Source: Dehalococcoidia bacterium
Lineage (GTDB): Bacteria; Chloroflexota; Dehalococcoidia; SZUA-161
Assembly: GCA_030619685.1 (NCBI GenBank)
Contig: JAUXAX010000019.1
Coordinates: forward strand, 1 to 33,854
DNA: 33,854 bases
Direction: 5' to 3'
The translations under genes were made by a program, and so were the position numbers. Shown here one piece after another: positions 8,024 to 16,042 of this stretch. The notes below the pieces were generated by a model. The model saw nothing but the letters and a program-made list of their open reading frames with translations. It was not told the origin of the DNA and made no database searches. Position 1 is the first letter of the stretch; each line of letters begins with the position of its first letter.

Positions 8024-8926
8024 CTACAGTTCCATTGAAGGTATGGAAAGGTCTCCAAGCTCACCGATCCTTTCGCTTATCTCCTTTACGGTCCACCTTC
8101 TGCCGATATCGATAGAAGCTTGTACTTGCCAGGGTTTGAATGCCTCAAGTATACCCCCCCTGACGGACAAAAGGCGCCCGGTTATGCTTTGGGCTTGATC
8201 GCTGGCGAGGTAAGCAACAAGGGGAGAGATATTCTCAGGTGCCATGTCATCGAACTGGCCCTCAGGCCTTTCCCCGAACATTCCGCCCAAAGCCTGGGTC
8301 TGGGTTGTCATTCTAGTCCTGGCCATCGGGCAAATGGCATTGCAGGTGACATTATACTTCGCCATCTCTCTAGCCAATATCACGGTGAGGGCGGCAATAC
8401 CCCCCTTGGCTGCCCCGTAATTACCCTGGCTTGGATTCCCCAGGATCGCTGCATGGGAGATGGTGTTTATTATCCGCCCGCTTTCGAGTTTCCCCGCCTT
8501 GCTCTGCTCATAGAAATAAGCACAGGCCCATCTACCGCAGTTAAAAGTTCCCGTGAGGTGGACAGCGATGACACCACTCCACTCCTCTTCGGACATCTTG
8601 AAGGCCATTCTGTCTCTCAGGAAGCCGGCATTGTTGACCAGAATGTCAAGTTTGCCGAAGTTATCGATGGCGCAATCTATGATCCTCTTAGCTCCCTCGA
8701 AATCAGTTACGCTCTCGAAGTTGGCCACTGCCTGTCCACCTGCATCCTTAATCTCTTTGACCACATCGTCGGCAGGGCCGCTGGCCTTTCCTGTGCCGTC
8801 CCATTCCCCACCCAGGTCATTGACGACAATCTTCGCACCTTCCTCAGCCATCAGCAATGCGTGGCTTCTTCCGAGTCCTCTCCCCGCACCGGTTATTACC
8901 GCAACCTTACCATCCAGTGCACCCAT
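8024..8926 (-). CDS. Short-chain dehydrogenase, (3R)-hydroxyacyl-CoA dehydrogenase-like
   Basis: A 300-residue SDR with the NAD(P)-binding TGAGRGLG (12-19), NDLGG after the second strand, NNAG (98-101), and the catalytic set Ser157, Tyr170 and Lys174 (YGAAK). The opening LDGKVAVITGAGRGLGRSHA and the NDLGG motif resemble the dehydrogenase domain of peroxisomal multifunctional enzyme type 2, which oxidises (3R)-hydroxyacyl-CoA to the keto form. That would feed the thiolase here. At 300 residues it is longer than a minimal SDR, with a C-terminal extension of about 40 residues. AAAGGAGGT lies about eleven bases before the ATG. It starts after a strong terminator, so it probably has its own promoter. 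Confidence 0.88.
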   Translation of the reverse strand: MGALDGKVAVITGAGRGLGRSHALLMAEEGAKIVVNDLGGEWDGTGKASGPADDVVKEIKDAGGQAVANFESVTDFEGAKRIIDCAIDNFGKLDILVNNAGFLRDRMAFKMSEEEWSGVIAVHLTGTFNCGRWACAYFYEQSKAGKLESGRIINTISHAAILGNPSQGNYGAAKGGIAALTVILAREMAKYNVTCNAICPMARTRMTTQTQALGGMFGERPEGQFDDMAPENISPLVAYLASDQAQSITGRLLSVRGGILEAFKPWQVQASIDIGRRWTVKEISERIGELGDLSIPSMEL

Positions 8927-9010
8927 TTTTCTTTAGTACCTCCTTTTTTGATCTAGTTTTGGGCCTGTTTGCCCACTCAGGGTGACGCTCCCCTTCCTGG
9001 GTCTAGACGC

Positions 9011-9058
9011 AAAAAAAGCCCGTTCTTCTTATCACGGGTTCGTGGTTAAAGAACGGGC
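9011..9058 (-). terminator. Rho-independent terminator after the CoA-transferase genes
   Basis: On the minus strand a perfect 10-base stem (GCCCGTTCTT/AAGAACGGGC, positions 9058-9049 and 9027-9018) contains an inner CACG/CGTG hairpin and is followed by seven T residues (9017-9011). It lies between the CoA-transferase stop at 9278 and the SDR start at 8926. It should therefore separate the two CoA-transferases from the rest of the catabolic cluster. Confidence 0.9.
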
Positions 9059-9277
9059 CTACTCTCCTTGCTTTGATCCCATTCGCTTGGCTTTTCGCTC
9101 CTGACCAAAAAAACTCCTCAATCAGGAAAGAGTTCGGTGTAATAATACAACAAATAACGGCAGAATACCAACTCAAAACCGCCTTCGAGGAACGGATGAG
9201 GCTTGATGAAGATCACGCCTCTCATTTTAAACTGTTACCACGCAGTGTCAAGGCAACCCTAGGCGAAAAGTCTGGGT
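9059..9277. other. Stretch with no recognised feature
   Basis: Between the terminator hairpin and the CoA-transferase stop I see no gene with a ribosome binding site and no clear repeat. A plus-strand open frame crosses it but ends inside the CoA-transferase and has no start signal. Confidence 0.5.
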
Positions 9278-10606
9278 TTAGAAAATGGATTGGACTAGGT
9301 ACTCGTCACCCCCTATGATCTGTTCCTTTTCCAACTCAGCGATCTCATCGTCGGACATGCCGATCACGTCTTTGAACACATAATCGTTGTGCTCGCCGAG
9401 GCACGGCGGTGCTTTGCGTATGCTGAGTGGAGTTTTACTCATCTTCCACAACATCCCCGGATAGCGATGGGTGCCTGCCTCGCGGTGGCTGACCACCTCA
9501 AAGAAGCCACGGCCCTGCAATTGGGCATCGCGATAGGCATCCCGGTCGTCCAGCACCGGTCCTGCTGGTACACCCTCTTTTTGCAGGATATACATTACGT
9601 CGTAGTGGTCATGGCGACATGTCCACTCCTCGATATACTTGTCCAGCTCGTCCTGGTTCTGCAGACGCCCCGCCATAGTGGAGAACCTCTCCTCTTTGCA
9701 CCAGGAGGGATCGCCCAGGGCGCGGCATAGACCCTGCCACTCCTCTTCTGAGGAGACGGAGAGCGTCACCCACCTATCCTCCCCGTAGCACCGGTAAACC
9801 CCATGGGGAGCCATGGAGGGATGGCGATTTCCCATGGGCTCCTGAACCCTGCGGTTCATGGTGTAGTCCATGATTGCCTCGCCGAGATGGGGTATCACTG
9901 TTTCGATCTGTGCCAGGTCGATGAACTGTCCCTTCCCAGTTCGGCTGCGGTAGCGCAGGGCACAGAGGACAGCGAAGGCAGCGGTGGCGCCGGCGGCAAA
10001 GTCGCAGTGAAATAAGAGCGCCTGGGTTGTAGTGTAGTCAAGGTCGGGATAACGTGTTAGCCAGGTGTGACCGGACAAGGCCTGAAGCTGGGCGCCGAAT
10101 CCGATGAAGTACTTATAGGGACCGCTGCTGCCAAGACCGGGCATGCTGAGATAGATGATGTCTTGCTTCACTTCTTTGAGGACATCATAGGTTATGCCCA
10201 GCTTCTCGACTGTGGCAGCGGCATTGCTCTCAAAGAAGACATCGCTCGCTTTTATCAGCCTCTTGAAGACATCCATCCCCTGGGGCCTAGTGAGATCGAT
10301 GCAGCAGCTCAGCTTGTTGCGGTTCAAGGAATTAAATAAGCACCAACGATCCCAGGGCCTGTCACCCGCCCAGTGATCCACATAGGTCTGTAGCCCTCCA
10401 GTGCCTCCGAATGTCGCCCCGGTAGTGGGGACGAGGAATTGGGGTGGTCTGGGCATCCACCCTCTGGTAGCCGGGGGGAAGTGGTGGACCGACTCCACCC
10501 GTATGACCTCGGCCCCCAGGTCTGCCAGGAGCATAGTTCCAAAAGGGCCAGCAGCCACCACCGTCATTTCCAGAACCCTCACTCCTTCCAATGGCAGCTT
10601 ACCCAT
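9278..10606 (-). CDS. Class III CoA-transferase (CaiB/BaiF family), catalytic-type subunit
   Basis: A 442-residue family III CoA-transferase, which moves CoA from a donor thioester to a free carboxylic acid. It has the opening LEGVRVLEM, DLGAEVIRVE (29-38), LSMPGLGSSGPY, and the C-terminal EGVPAGPVLDDRD typical of the family. Asp202 in HCDFAAG sits where CaiB and formyl-CoA transferase carry the Asp that forms the acyl-anhydride intermediate. An insertion rich in Pro, Gly and aromatic residues (about 44-85) makes it longer than most relatives. AAAGGAGGT precedes the ATG by eight bases. It lies 27 bases after a second CoA-transferase that lacks the Asp, so the two may form one heteromeric enzyme that activates the substrate. 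Confidence 0.9.
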   Translation of the reverse strand: MGKLPLEGVRVLEMTVVAAGPFGTMLLADLGAEVIRVESVHHFPPATRGWMPRPPQFLVPTTGATFGGTGGLQTYVDHWAGDRPWDRWCLFNSLNRNKLSCCIDLTRPQGMDVFKRLIKASDVFFESNAAATVEKLGITYDVLKEVKQDIIYLSMPGLGSSGPYKYFIGFGAQLQALSGHTWLTRYPDLDYTTTQALLFHCDFAAGATAAFAVLCALRYRSRTGKGQFIDLAQIETVIPHLGEAIMDYTMNRRVQEPMGNRHPSMAPHGVYRCYGEDRWVTLSVSSEEEWQGLCRALGDPSWCKEERFSTMAGRLQNQDELDKYIEEWTCRHDHYDVMYILQKEGVPAGPVLDDRDAYRDAQLQGRGFFEVVSHREAGTHRYPGMLWKMSKTPLSIRKAPPCLGEHNDYVFKDVIGMSDDEIAELEKEQIIGGDEYLVQSIF

Positions 10607-10633
10607 ATTCCTAACCTCCTTTCAATTCCTTGC

Positions 10634-11854
10634 TCAGATGACTCCATCCTCACCAAGCTTTACCAGTTCCCCGTCGGCATATCGCAGGAGATCGCAGTAG
10701 ACCTCCTTGTTGTGCTCACCGAGGAGGGGCGCCGGGCGCCTCGCCTGCCAGGTGGTCTCTGTCATCTTGAAGGGGGCACCGGGATAGGCGACCTTGCCTG
10801 TTTTGGGATGGTCGATTTCTGCGAAGAATCCCCTTGCCTTAAGATGACGATTATTGACTACGTCCTCAGGGCTGCTCACCGGAGCGCTGGCGATGTTAGC
10901 CTTGCGGAACTTCTCAAAGAGCTCCTCCCTGGTATGATCGGCGAGCCAGGAGTACCAGATGGCATCGAACTCTAGGCCAGCCTCCATGCTGAAGATATTC
11001 TGAAATCTAGGGTCATCTTTTAGTTCGGGCATCTCCATTGCCTCGAGGTATCTTGGCCACCACTGAGGCAGGCTGAGGGTGTTGATGAAGCCGTCTTTGC
11101 AGGGATAGACACCCTGAGGGAGAATAATCATCCTGACTGACTCCCGCGGCGGCGGCCACCGGGTGGTTATCGCCCCGGCACAAGCATAGCCCAGGAGGAA
11201 AAAGGCTCTTCTATCGCCACCCCCCGCCTGTGTCTCCATAATAGAGATGTCTACATGCTGGCCGGTTCCCTGAAGTTCTGCGGCGTAAAGGGCACCCATG
11301 GTGGCCACAGCGGCCACCGTTCCCGCTTGATACTGGGTGACGTTTCCTCCAAGTTTCAATGGTTCCCTGTCAGCTATGCCCGTGGAGTACATTTCTCCGC
11401 CCATGGCAAATTCAACGATCTCTGAAGCTTTGAAATCGCGGTAGGGGCCGCTCTGCCCGAAGTTGGAGATCGAGACCATCACTAGCTTGGGGTTTATCTG
11501 CTTCAGGGCACGGTAATCCAATCCGAGGCTGGGCATAACACGAGGGCTGAAGCTTTCCACCAGAATGTCTACATTGCTCACCAATTCCTTGATGATCTTC
11601 TTTCCTGTGGCGCTCTTGAGGTTGAGGGTGATTCCCTTCTTGTTGGTGTTGAGATGAAGGAAGAATCCACTCTTCTCTCGATGGGGGTCATCTTTGAAGA
11701 ACGGTCCCATTCTTCTAGTGGGGTCCCCTTCGCCTGCTTTTTCCACCTTGATCACTTCGGCTCCATAGTCTGCCAGAAGTTTGGTGCAGTAGGGACCGGC
11801 GATGTGCCAAGTCAAATCCAGCACCTTAACATCTGATAGGGCTTGCTCCGGCAT
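10634..11854 (-). CDS. Class III CoA-transferase (CaiB/BaiF family), catalytic Asp missing
   Basis: A 406-residue family III CoA-transferase by overall pattern (VKVLDLTWHIAGPYC, DYGAEVIKVEKAGEGDPTR, ISNFGQSGPY, GEHNKEVY near the end). The position of the catalytic Asp reads VTQYQAG, with Gln174 in its place, so alone it may not be active. I chose ATG at 11854 because AGGGGGTGA lies just upstream. A GTG at 11863 would add three residues but overlaps that ribosome binding site. It is first in its transcription unit. Heteromeric enzymes of this family are known (for example BbsEF in toluene degradation), and a catalytic plus non-catalytic pair would fit here. Family certain, activity doubtful. 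Confidence 0.88.
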   Translation of the reverse strand: MPEQALSDVKVLDLTWHIAGPYCTKLLADYGAEVIKVEKAGEGDPTRRMGPFFKDDPHREKSGFFLHLNTNKKGITLNLKSATGKKIIKELVSNVDILVESFSPRVMPSLGLDYRALKQINPKLVMVSISNFGQSGPYRDFKASEIVEFAMGGEMYSTGIADREPLKLGGNVTQYQAGTVAAVATMGALYAAELQGTGQHVDISIMETQAGGGDRRAFFLLGYACAGAITTRWPPPRESVRMIILPQGVYPCKDGFINTLSLPQWWPRYLEAMEMPELKDDPRFQNIFSMEAGLEFDAIWYSWLADHTREELFEKFRKANIASAPVSSPEDVVNNRHLKARGFFAEIDHPKTGKVAYPGAPFKMTETTWQARRPAPLLGEHNKEVYCDLLRYADGELVKLGEDGVI

Positions 11855-11909
11855 GGTTTTCACCCCCTAAGAATTACTGATGGCCTATTAGAGTGCTGCC
11901 ATTTTGCGG

Positions 11910-11935
11910 ACTCAATGGTTAGTCTGACCATGAGT
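11910..11935. promoter_or_regulatory. Palindromic operator-like site upstream of the catabolic genes
   Basis: ACTCAATGGT, a 7-base spacer, then ACCATGAGT form an inverted repeat with a single-base gap. It lies 56-81 bases before the CoA-transferase start, in the gap between divergent genes. The core TGGT-N7-ACCA resembles sites bound by dimeric repressors of acyl-CoA metabolism. No regulator gene is nearby, so this is only a candidate. Confidence 0.4.
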
Positions 11936-12178
11936 TCTATTTGAGCTTCTTTCACCATTTGGACTTACTCGACTTTAGATTCGATTGCTACGCTTTGAGG
12001 GATGATCGGGCATAACTCCTAATGGTTCTTGGTGGCGGCGACTACTATAGCAGGAGAAGGGGCATTGTGCAATACACCAACAGTGCCACGCTGTTGATTC
12101 TCGACCTTTGGCACTAACTTTTGGGGAACTTTTTCGTTTTAACCGAGAGAAGCCAAAAAACAGACTAGGGAGGTCGAC

Positions 12179-12567
12179 ATGAAGAAGGTATGGCTGATCC
12201 TTGGTGTGGTGGTGGCGATAGTCGTCCTGGGCACGGGGATAATGGAAACGGCGGAACGTCAGGAAGTCTCTTCTGCGGCGAGTGGCTGCTGGGCGAGATT
12301 CAAGTAGATCCCACCAGTGACGTGATCAATCTAGTGCCCAGGGGTGGAGGCACGCCGATTCCGATAATGGTAGACAGGGATGCTACCAATTATAGAGCCT
12401 GGATGGCGCCGTGGCAGGAGGTCACCTTTAACAGTCTTGATGAGGGCGACTGGATAGCGGTGTGCATTAAGGATGATGGCGTAGCGAAGGTTGTGATTTT
12501 GCTGGAGGTGCCACAAAAGCCCTTGAGGCACTCAAACGCTCGGAAGACGCTTATGATCGAGCAGTGA
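12179..12567 (+). pseudogene. Small secreted protein (DUF5666-like), broken by a frameshift
   Basis: GGGAGGT lies five bases before an ATG at 12179 that opens a clear signal peptide or membrane anchor (MKKVWLILGVVVAIVVLGTG). This frame stops at 12307 after 42 residues. In the frame one base back, a beta-rich domain follows, from GEWLLGEIQVDP (about 12280) through FNSLDEGDWIAVCIKDDG to LLEV near 12510. It resembles the small OB-like DUF5666 domain. The two halves belong together if one base was lost around 12265-12290. The rear frame ends at 12567, but the third frame also stays open from about 12490 to 12696, so a second shift is possible. The cause could be mutation, assembly error or programmed frameshifting. 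Confidence 0.55.
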
Positions 12568-12684
12568 TTCTAAAGGGGAGGATTCCAAACCTGGAAAACC
12601 TGAGGATAATTCCCTCGCGCAGTAGCTACCAGCCAGCTAAGCTTGGCACCAGTCGAGTTGCAGGGAGGACCGATAGCCAGTATT

Positions 12685-13935
12685 TCATCCCTTAGTAGTT
12701 ATTATGATTCTTCTGATGGGGGTTTCCTCTCCCATTTGTCGACCGGGGACTGTCTTATCAGCATCAGGGAGTTCTTCTGAGACTTTGTCCACTTCGGGCA
12801 GCTTCCCAATGACCTTTAGAAGCGGGGTAGGGTCCTGTACAACGACTCTAATTGTTATGCCTTTGTCCACCGATCCTCCCAGATTCAAGACATCTACGTG
12901 AGGAGTCTGTTTCAGATGTTTGTGGAGTTGCAGCATTCGATCTAAAACTACGGGAGGCGCAAGTGCTAGTTCTACAGTGCCGATGAAAAGGTCGGGGGTT
13001 CCTTCTTCTTGGCGAGGTGGATGCCGCTCCTGTGTCTCGTCTGGTGTCGTTTCAGTTTGCACCTGTCCGGCTGCTTTTGTTTTAGGGCGCTCAGGTACTG
13101 CGCTCCCCTTTTTTGTTGATCTGGCTGGTGGTTTTTCAGAGACCTCTACGATGGAAAGTAAACTCTGATGAATATTCTCGAATACCTCTTTTATGTCATC
13201 TTGCCTTATCTGCTTGCCTTTGGCCAGTAGCTGCTCAGCTCCTTGCTTAGCAAGCTCAGCACTTTCCTCTGCCCTTTTCTTTGCTTCTCCTAGAATACCC
13301 TGGGCCTTCTGCTCAGCTTCGTCTTGGGCTGAGGCATTGACTGCTTCGCCTCTCTGTTGCGCGGCCTCAATCAGCTCCTGAGCTTCTCGTTGTGCTGCTG
13401 CGATAATTTCCTCTCCCCTCTCTTTGGCTCGCATTTCGGTTTCGGCGATGATTGCGTATGCTTCCACTTGAGCTTTTTCTTCAGCGCGAGCAACAATGCT
13501 GACAGCTTCGGCCTTTGCCTTTTCCTCTATTTCGGTCTTAATAGTATTTGCCTGCTGGGCAGCCTCGATAATAGTCCTTTCTGTGTATCTCATGAGAGAA
13601 TCAAAGTCCTCTAGTCTATCCCTATCAACCTCGGCTGTGTGCCCATTTGAGGAGGTTCTGAGGAAATCTGGGCGCTCCAGTTTGTCGCCATCAATCTCTG
13701 CTACGTCACTCTGCATATGCTCGTCTGCGGGGGAATCCAGGTATTCCAATTTCCTGGAGAGGTGGTTGTATTGGTGTGCCAGCCTGCCAACCAGAGAATC
13801 CAGATGCTCAAGTTGTTTGGCCAAGTTGCTATATTGGTTTGTCAGGCTATCAACAAAGGAATATACCTCCGTTTCATCTAGCCCGTTCTTGACTATCTTG
13901 AACCTGTGTCCCCAAAGCTCCTTTTCTTTTTCCAT
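12685..13935 (-). CDS. Coiled-coil protein with DivIVA-like N-terminus (paralogue 1)
   Basis: Its 416 residues fall into a short N-terminal module (ELWGHRFKIVKNGLDETEV, about 6-24) like the start of DivIVA/GpsB proteins, a long Ala/Glu/Lys-rich coiled coil (about 110-260), a Pro/Thr/Glu-rich linker, and a conserved C-terminal domain (about 319-388, with LDRMLQLHKHLK and DKGITIRVVV), ending IRRIIITTKG. There is no signal peptide or membrane segment. An in-frame ATG at 14016 would add 27 residues, but it lies inside a palindrome conserved upstream of the paralogue. I therefore prefer ATG 13935, whose N-terminus aligns with the paralogue; its ribosome binding site (AGGA) is weak. A role in cell shape, division-site or polar organisation is inferred from DivIVA relatives only. 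Confidence 0.75.
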   Translation of the reverse strand: MEKEKELWGHRFKIVKNGLDETEVYSFVDSLTNQYSNLAKQLEHLDSLVGRLAHQYNHLSRKLEYLDSPADEHMQSDVAEIDGDKLERPDFLRTSSNGHTAEVDRDRLEDFDSLMRYTERTIIEAAQQANTIKTEIEEKAKAEAVSIVARAEEKAQVEAYAIIAETEMRAKERGEEIIAAAQREAQELIEAAQQRGEAVNASAQDEAEQKAQGILGEAKKRAEESAELAKQGAEQLLAKGKQIRQDDIKEVFENIHQSLLSIVEVSEKPPARSTKKGSAVPERPKTKAAGQVQTETTPDETQERHPPRQEEGTPDLFIGTVELALAPPVVLDRMLQLHKHLKQTPHVDVLNLGGSVDKGITIRVVVQDPTPLLKVIGKLPEVDKVSEELPDADKTVPGRQMGEETPIRRIIITTKG

Positions 13936-13994
13936 AGCGTTCACGTCCTGTTGAGGCTGCGTTACTTTGATTTTGATGAAGTCTGCACCAGTTC

Positions 13995-14019
13995 GCAATG
14001 AGATTTTAGTACTCATTGC
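13995..14019. promoter_or_regulatory. Palindrome upstream of coiled-coil gene 1
   Basis: GCAATGAG, a 9-base spacer, then CTCATTGC form a perfect 8-base inverted repeat about 60 bases before the ATG at 13935. Seventeen bases of it (13996-14012) recur exactly at 15740-15756 upstream of the paralogous gene, where only one half-site is kept. A shared operator or promoter element is likely. Confidence 0.5.
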
Positions 14020-14237
14020 AGTAGTAATTTGGTTCTGTTCCCTGCAGAACTATTGGGGGAGGGATATGGCCTAGTAGATAGCGGGCTTTCAGAGAAACCG
14101 ATGGGTGTCTGCCATGGTTGAGATATTTCGGGTGATATCTATTATGGGGATTCTTTGGCATGCCAGGATTACCAGCATGTTCAACCGGGTGGTTATGCAG
14201 GCATTTTTGCCCACTTAGGAAGATCCACAGCCGTGGT
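14020..14237. other. Gap between the two coiled-coil genes, nothing clear
   Basis: The stretch from the palindrome to the stop codon of the second coiled-coil gene shows no gene with a start signal, no strong hairpin with a T-run, and no repeat. It presumably carries the promoter of coiled-coil gene 1. Confidence 0.4.
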
Positions 14238-15677
14238 CTATTCTTTCGTCGTTACTACGATTCTTCTGACAGGTGGCTTGCCTGCTGCCTTTTGGCTATT
14301 TGCTATTTCCCCGGCCCCCTCTAGCGGCTCTGATACCCCCTCTACTTCGGGTAAATCCCCAAGGATCTTGAGAAGCGGGATGGGACTATCCAGAAAGAGT
14401 CTGATGGTGATACCTTTATCTCTGGAGACTCCCAGATTCATTACTTCTATTTGACGAACATGCCTCAAGCTCTTATGCAGTTGCAGCATGCGATCTAATC
14501 CCACGGGGGGTGGGATCGCCAATTCTACAGTGCCCTCGTAAAGGGCTTCCTCCTTCGCCTTCTCTTCCTCCCCTACAGGTGTGGGCTGCTCCTGAGGTTC
14601 CTCTGCTACCATCTCTGCCTGTTCAACCGGGGCAGCTTCAGCTTCTTCCAGTAGTTCAGGAGCTGTAATCTCCTCTGCCTCTGACACAGCCGCTGTTTCT
14701 TTGATTTCCCCTAATTCTAGGAGCAATCCCTCATAGACTTTCTTGAACTTCTCCTTTATCTCCTCTTCTGCTAACTTCTTGCTCCTTAGCAGCAGTAGCC
14801 CAGCTTCTCGCTTGATACCCTGGGTCTCTGCTTCCGCCTTCTCCTTCGCCTCTCTTAGAATACTCTGTGCTTCCTCCTCAGCCCTGGCTGTTCTTTCTTC
14901 CACTAAATGCTCAGCCTTTTGCTTCGCTTCGGCGATAACTCTGTTGGCTTCCTCTTCGGCAGAGCCTTTGATGGACTCCACTTTCTCTTCTGCCTCTTTC
15001 ATGATTTCCTGGGCTTGGCGTTCAGCTACTTCAGCCATTTGTTTCGCTGCGGCGATAACTCCCTTAGCTTCTTCCTGGGCGGGTGCTTTTATTGCCGCCG
15101 CTTTTTCCTCTGCTGCTTTTACAATGTCCTGAGCTTGTTGTTCAGCTAGTGAGACTTTTTGTTGTACACTATCCTCTGCTCTTTGCCGGGCCTCAGCGAT
15201 GATTTTCCCGGCTTCTGCCTTAGATTTCTCTTCTGCCTCAGCTACGATTCTCTCAGCTTCTGCTTTGGCTTTCTCCTCAGCCTCAGCTACGATTCTCCCA
15301 GCTTCTGCTTTGGACTTTTCTTCAGCCTCGGCGATCGCCTTTTCTGATTCAGCCTTGCTCTGCTGAGCCCCAGCGATGATTTGCTCGGCTTCCGTCTTGG
15401 CTTTCTTTTCAGCCTTGGCGATGATGGAAGCAGCCTTGGCGTTCGCCTGTTCCTCTGCTTCTATCCTGATACGCTCTGCATCCTTACCGGCTTCAATTAC
15501 GGTTTTTTCTGCAAGCTTTTTCAGTGAATCCACATGCTCGAGTTTGTTAGCGAGCTCCTGATTCTGGTCGATGAGGTCGCTAATGAAAGAGAATACTTGA
15601 GTTTGGTCTAGGCCATGTTTGACTATCTTGAACTTCTGCCGCCAGAGTTCGCTTGCGTCACCCTTGCTTGCGTCCAT
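14238..15677 (-). CDS. Coiled-coil protein with DivIVA-like N-terminus (paralogue 2)
   Basis: A 479-residue protein with the same plan as its downstream neighbour. It has an N-terminal ELWRQKFKIVKHGLDQTQV (10-28), a very long Ala/Glu/Lys-rich coiled coil (about 50-325), an acidic Glu/Pro linker (about 330-380), and the C-terminal domain GTVELAIPPPVGLDRMLQL onward (382-450), ending VRRIVVTTKE. Residues 114-158 are three near-identical 15-residue units of the type IVAEAEEKSKAEAGR. No membrane segment or signal peptide is seen. AAAGGA and a G-rich run precede the ATG. Tandem paralogues sharing both end domains but differing in coil length suggest rods or filaments of different length, perhaps partners. 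A cytoskeletal or cell-pole role is a guess from the N-terminal module. Confidence 0.8.
   Translation of the reverse strand: MDASKGDASELWRQKFKIVKHGLDQTQVFSFISDLIDQNQELANKLEHVDSLKKLAEKTVIEAGKDAERIRIEAEEQANAKAASIIAKAEKKAKTEAEQIIAGAQQSKAESEKAIAEAEEKSKAEAGRIVAEAEEKAKAEAERIVAEAEEKSKAEAGKIIAEARQRAEDSVQQKVSLAEQQAQDIVKAAEEKAAAIKAPAQEEAKGVIAAAKQMAEVAERQAQEIMKEAEEKVESIKGSAEEEANRVIAEAKQKAEHLVEERTARAEEEAQSILREAKEKAEAETQGIKREAGLLLLRSKKLAEEEIKEKFKKVYEGLLLELGEIKETAAVSEAEEITAPELLEEAEAAPVEQAEMVAEEPQEQPTPVGEEEKAKEEALYEGTVELAIPPPVGLDRMLQLHKSLRHVRQIEVMNLGVSRDKGITIRLFLDSPIPLLKILGDLPEVEGVSEPLEGAGEIANSQKAAGKPPVRRIVVTTKE
15204..15338 (-). repeat. Three tandem 45-base repeats inside coiled-coil gene 2
   Basis: Codons 114-158 encode three consecutive 15-residue units (variants of IVAEAEEKSKAEAGR), visible in the DNA as recurring 45-base blocks on the minus strand. 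Such in-frame repeats can change copy number and hence coil length. Confidence 0.8.
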
Positions 15678-15739
15678 AACGCCCCCATCCTTTCATGGCT
15701 GCTTCGTGTCTGGATTGTAGAAGGACTTACAGCACATGA

Positions 15740-15756
15740 CAATGAGATTTTAGTAC
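15740..15756. promoter_or_regulatory. Second copy of the 17-base upstream element
   Basis: CAATGAGATTTTAGTAC here is identical to 13996-14012. It lies about 65 bases upstream of the start of the second coiled-coil gene, the same relative place as in paralogue 1. Only the left half of the palindrome is present. Confidence 0.5.
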
Positions 15757-15952
15757 CTGTTCTGACTAGGACTTTAGTATGATGCCATTCAAGCGTTTTG
15801 ATCTAACAAGGCTATGAGAAAGACCTGACAATCGTATAACAACCAGGAGCCCTACTTTGCAATCTACCTTTAGCCTGGGTTAACTAAAGAATAGAACCTT
15901 TTGCCATATAACCATATATAGGTAACTGTTTAAGATAACACTTAGCTAAGTC
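15757..15952. other. AT-rich gap with no recognised feature
   Basis: This stretch lies between the 17-base element and the short inverted-repeat element. I see no gene, no strong hairpin and no convincing promoter hexamer pair, although the minus-strand promoter of coiled-coil gene 2 should lie here. Confidence 0.4.
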
Positions 15953-16042
15953 CCTGTCAAAAACTGCTTTGTCAGAGATTGGCTAGCTCCATTGGGTGGG
16001 GCCACTTTGGAAGTAACTCTAGACGTCGTTTGTTGACAGGGA
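15953..16042. mobile_element. Possible 90-base MITE-like element
   Basis: The ends are inverted copies of each other: TCCCTGTCAA at 15953-15962 and TTGACAGGGA at 16033-16042. The match extends four more bases inward if one base gap is allowed. Both sides are flanked by TAAG (15949-15952 and 16043-16046), as expected for a target-site duplication. No transposase is encoded. A chance inverted repeat cannot be excluded from one copy. Confidence 0.35.

Noticed and set aside
9073..9318. Plus-strand frame of 81 codons
   Set aside because: No ribosome binding site, unrelated composition, and it overlaps the end of the CoA-transferase and the terminator region.
13936..14016. Longer start for coiled-coil gene 1 (ATG 14016)
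   Set aside because: The ATG lies within the conserved palindrome, has no ribosome binding site, and the paralogue has no such extension.
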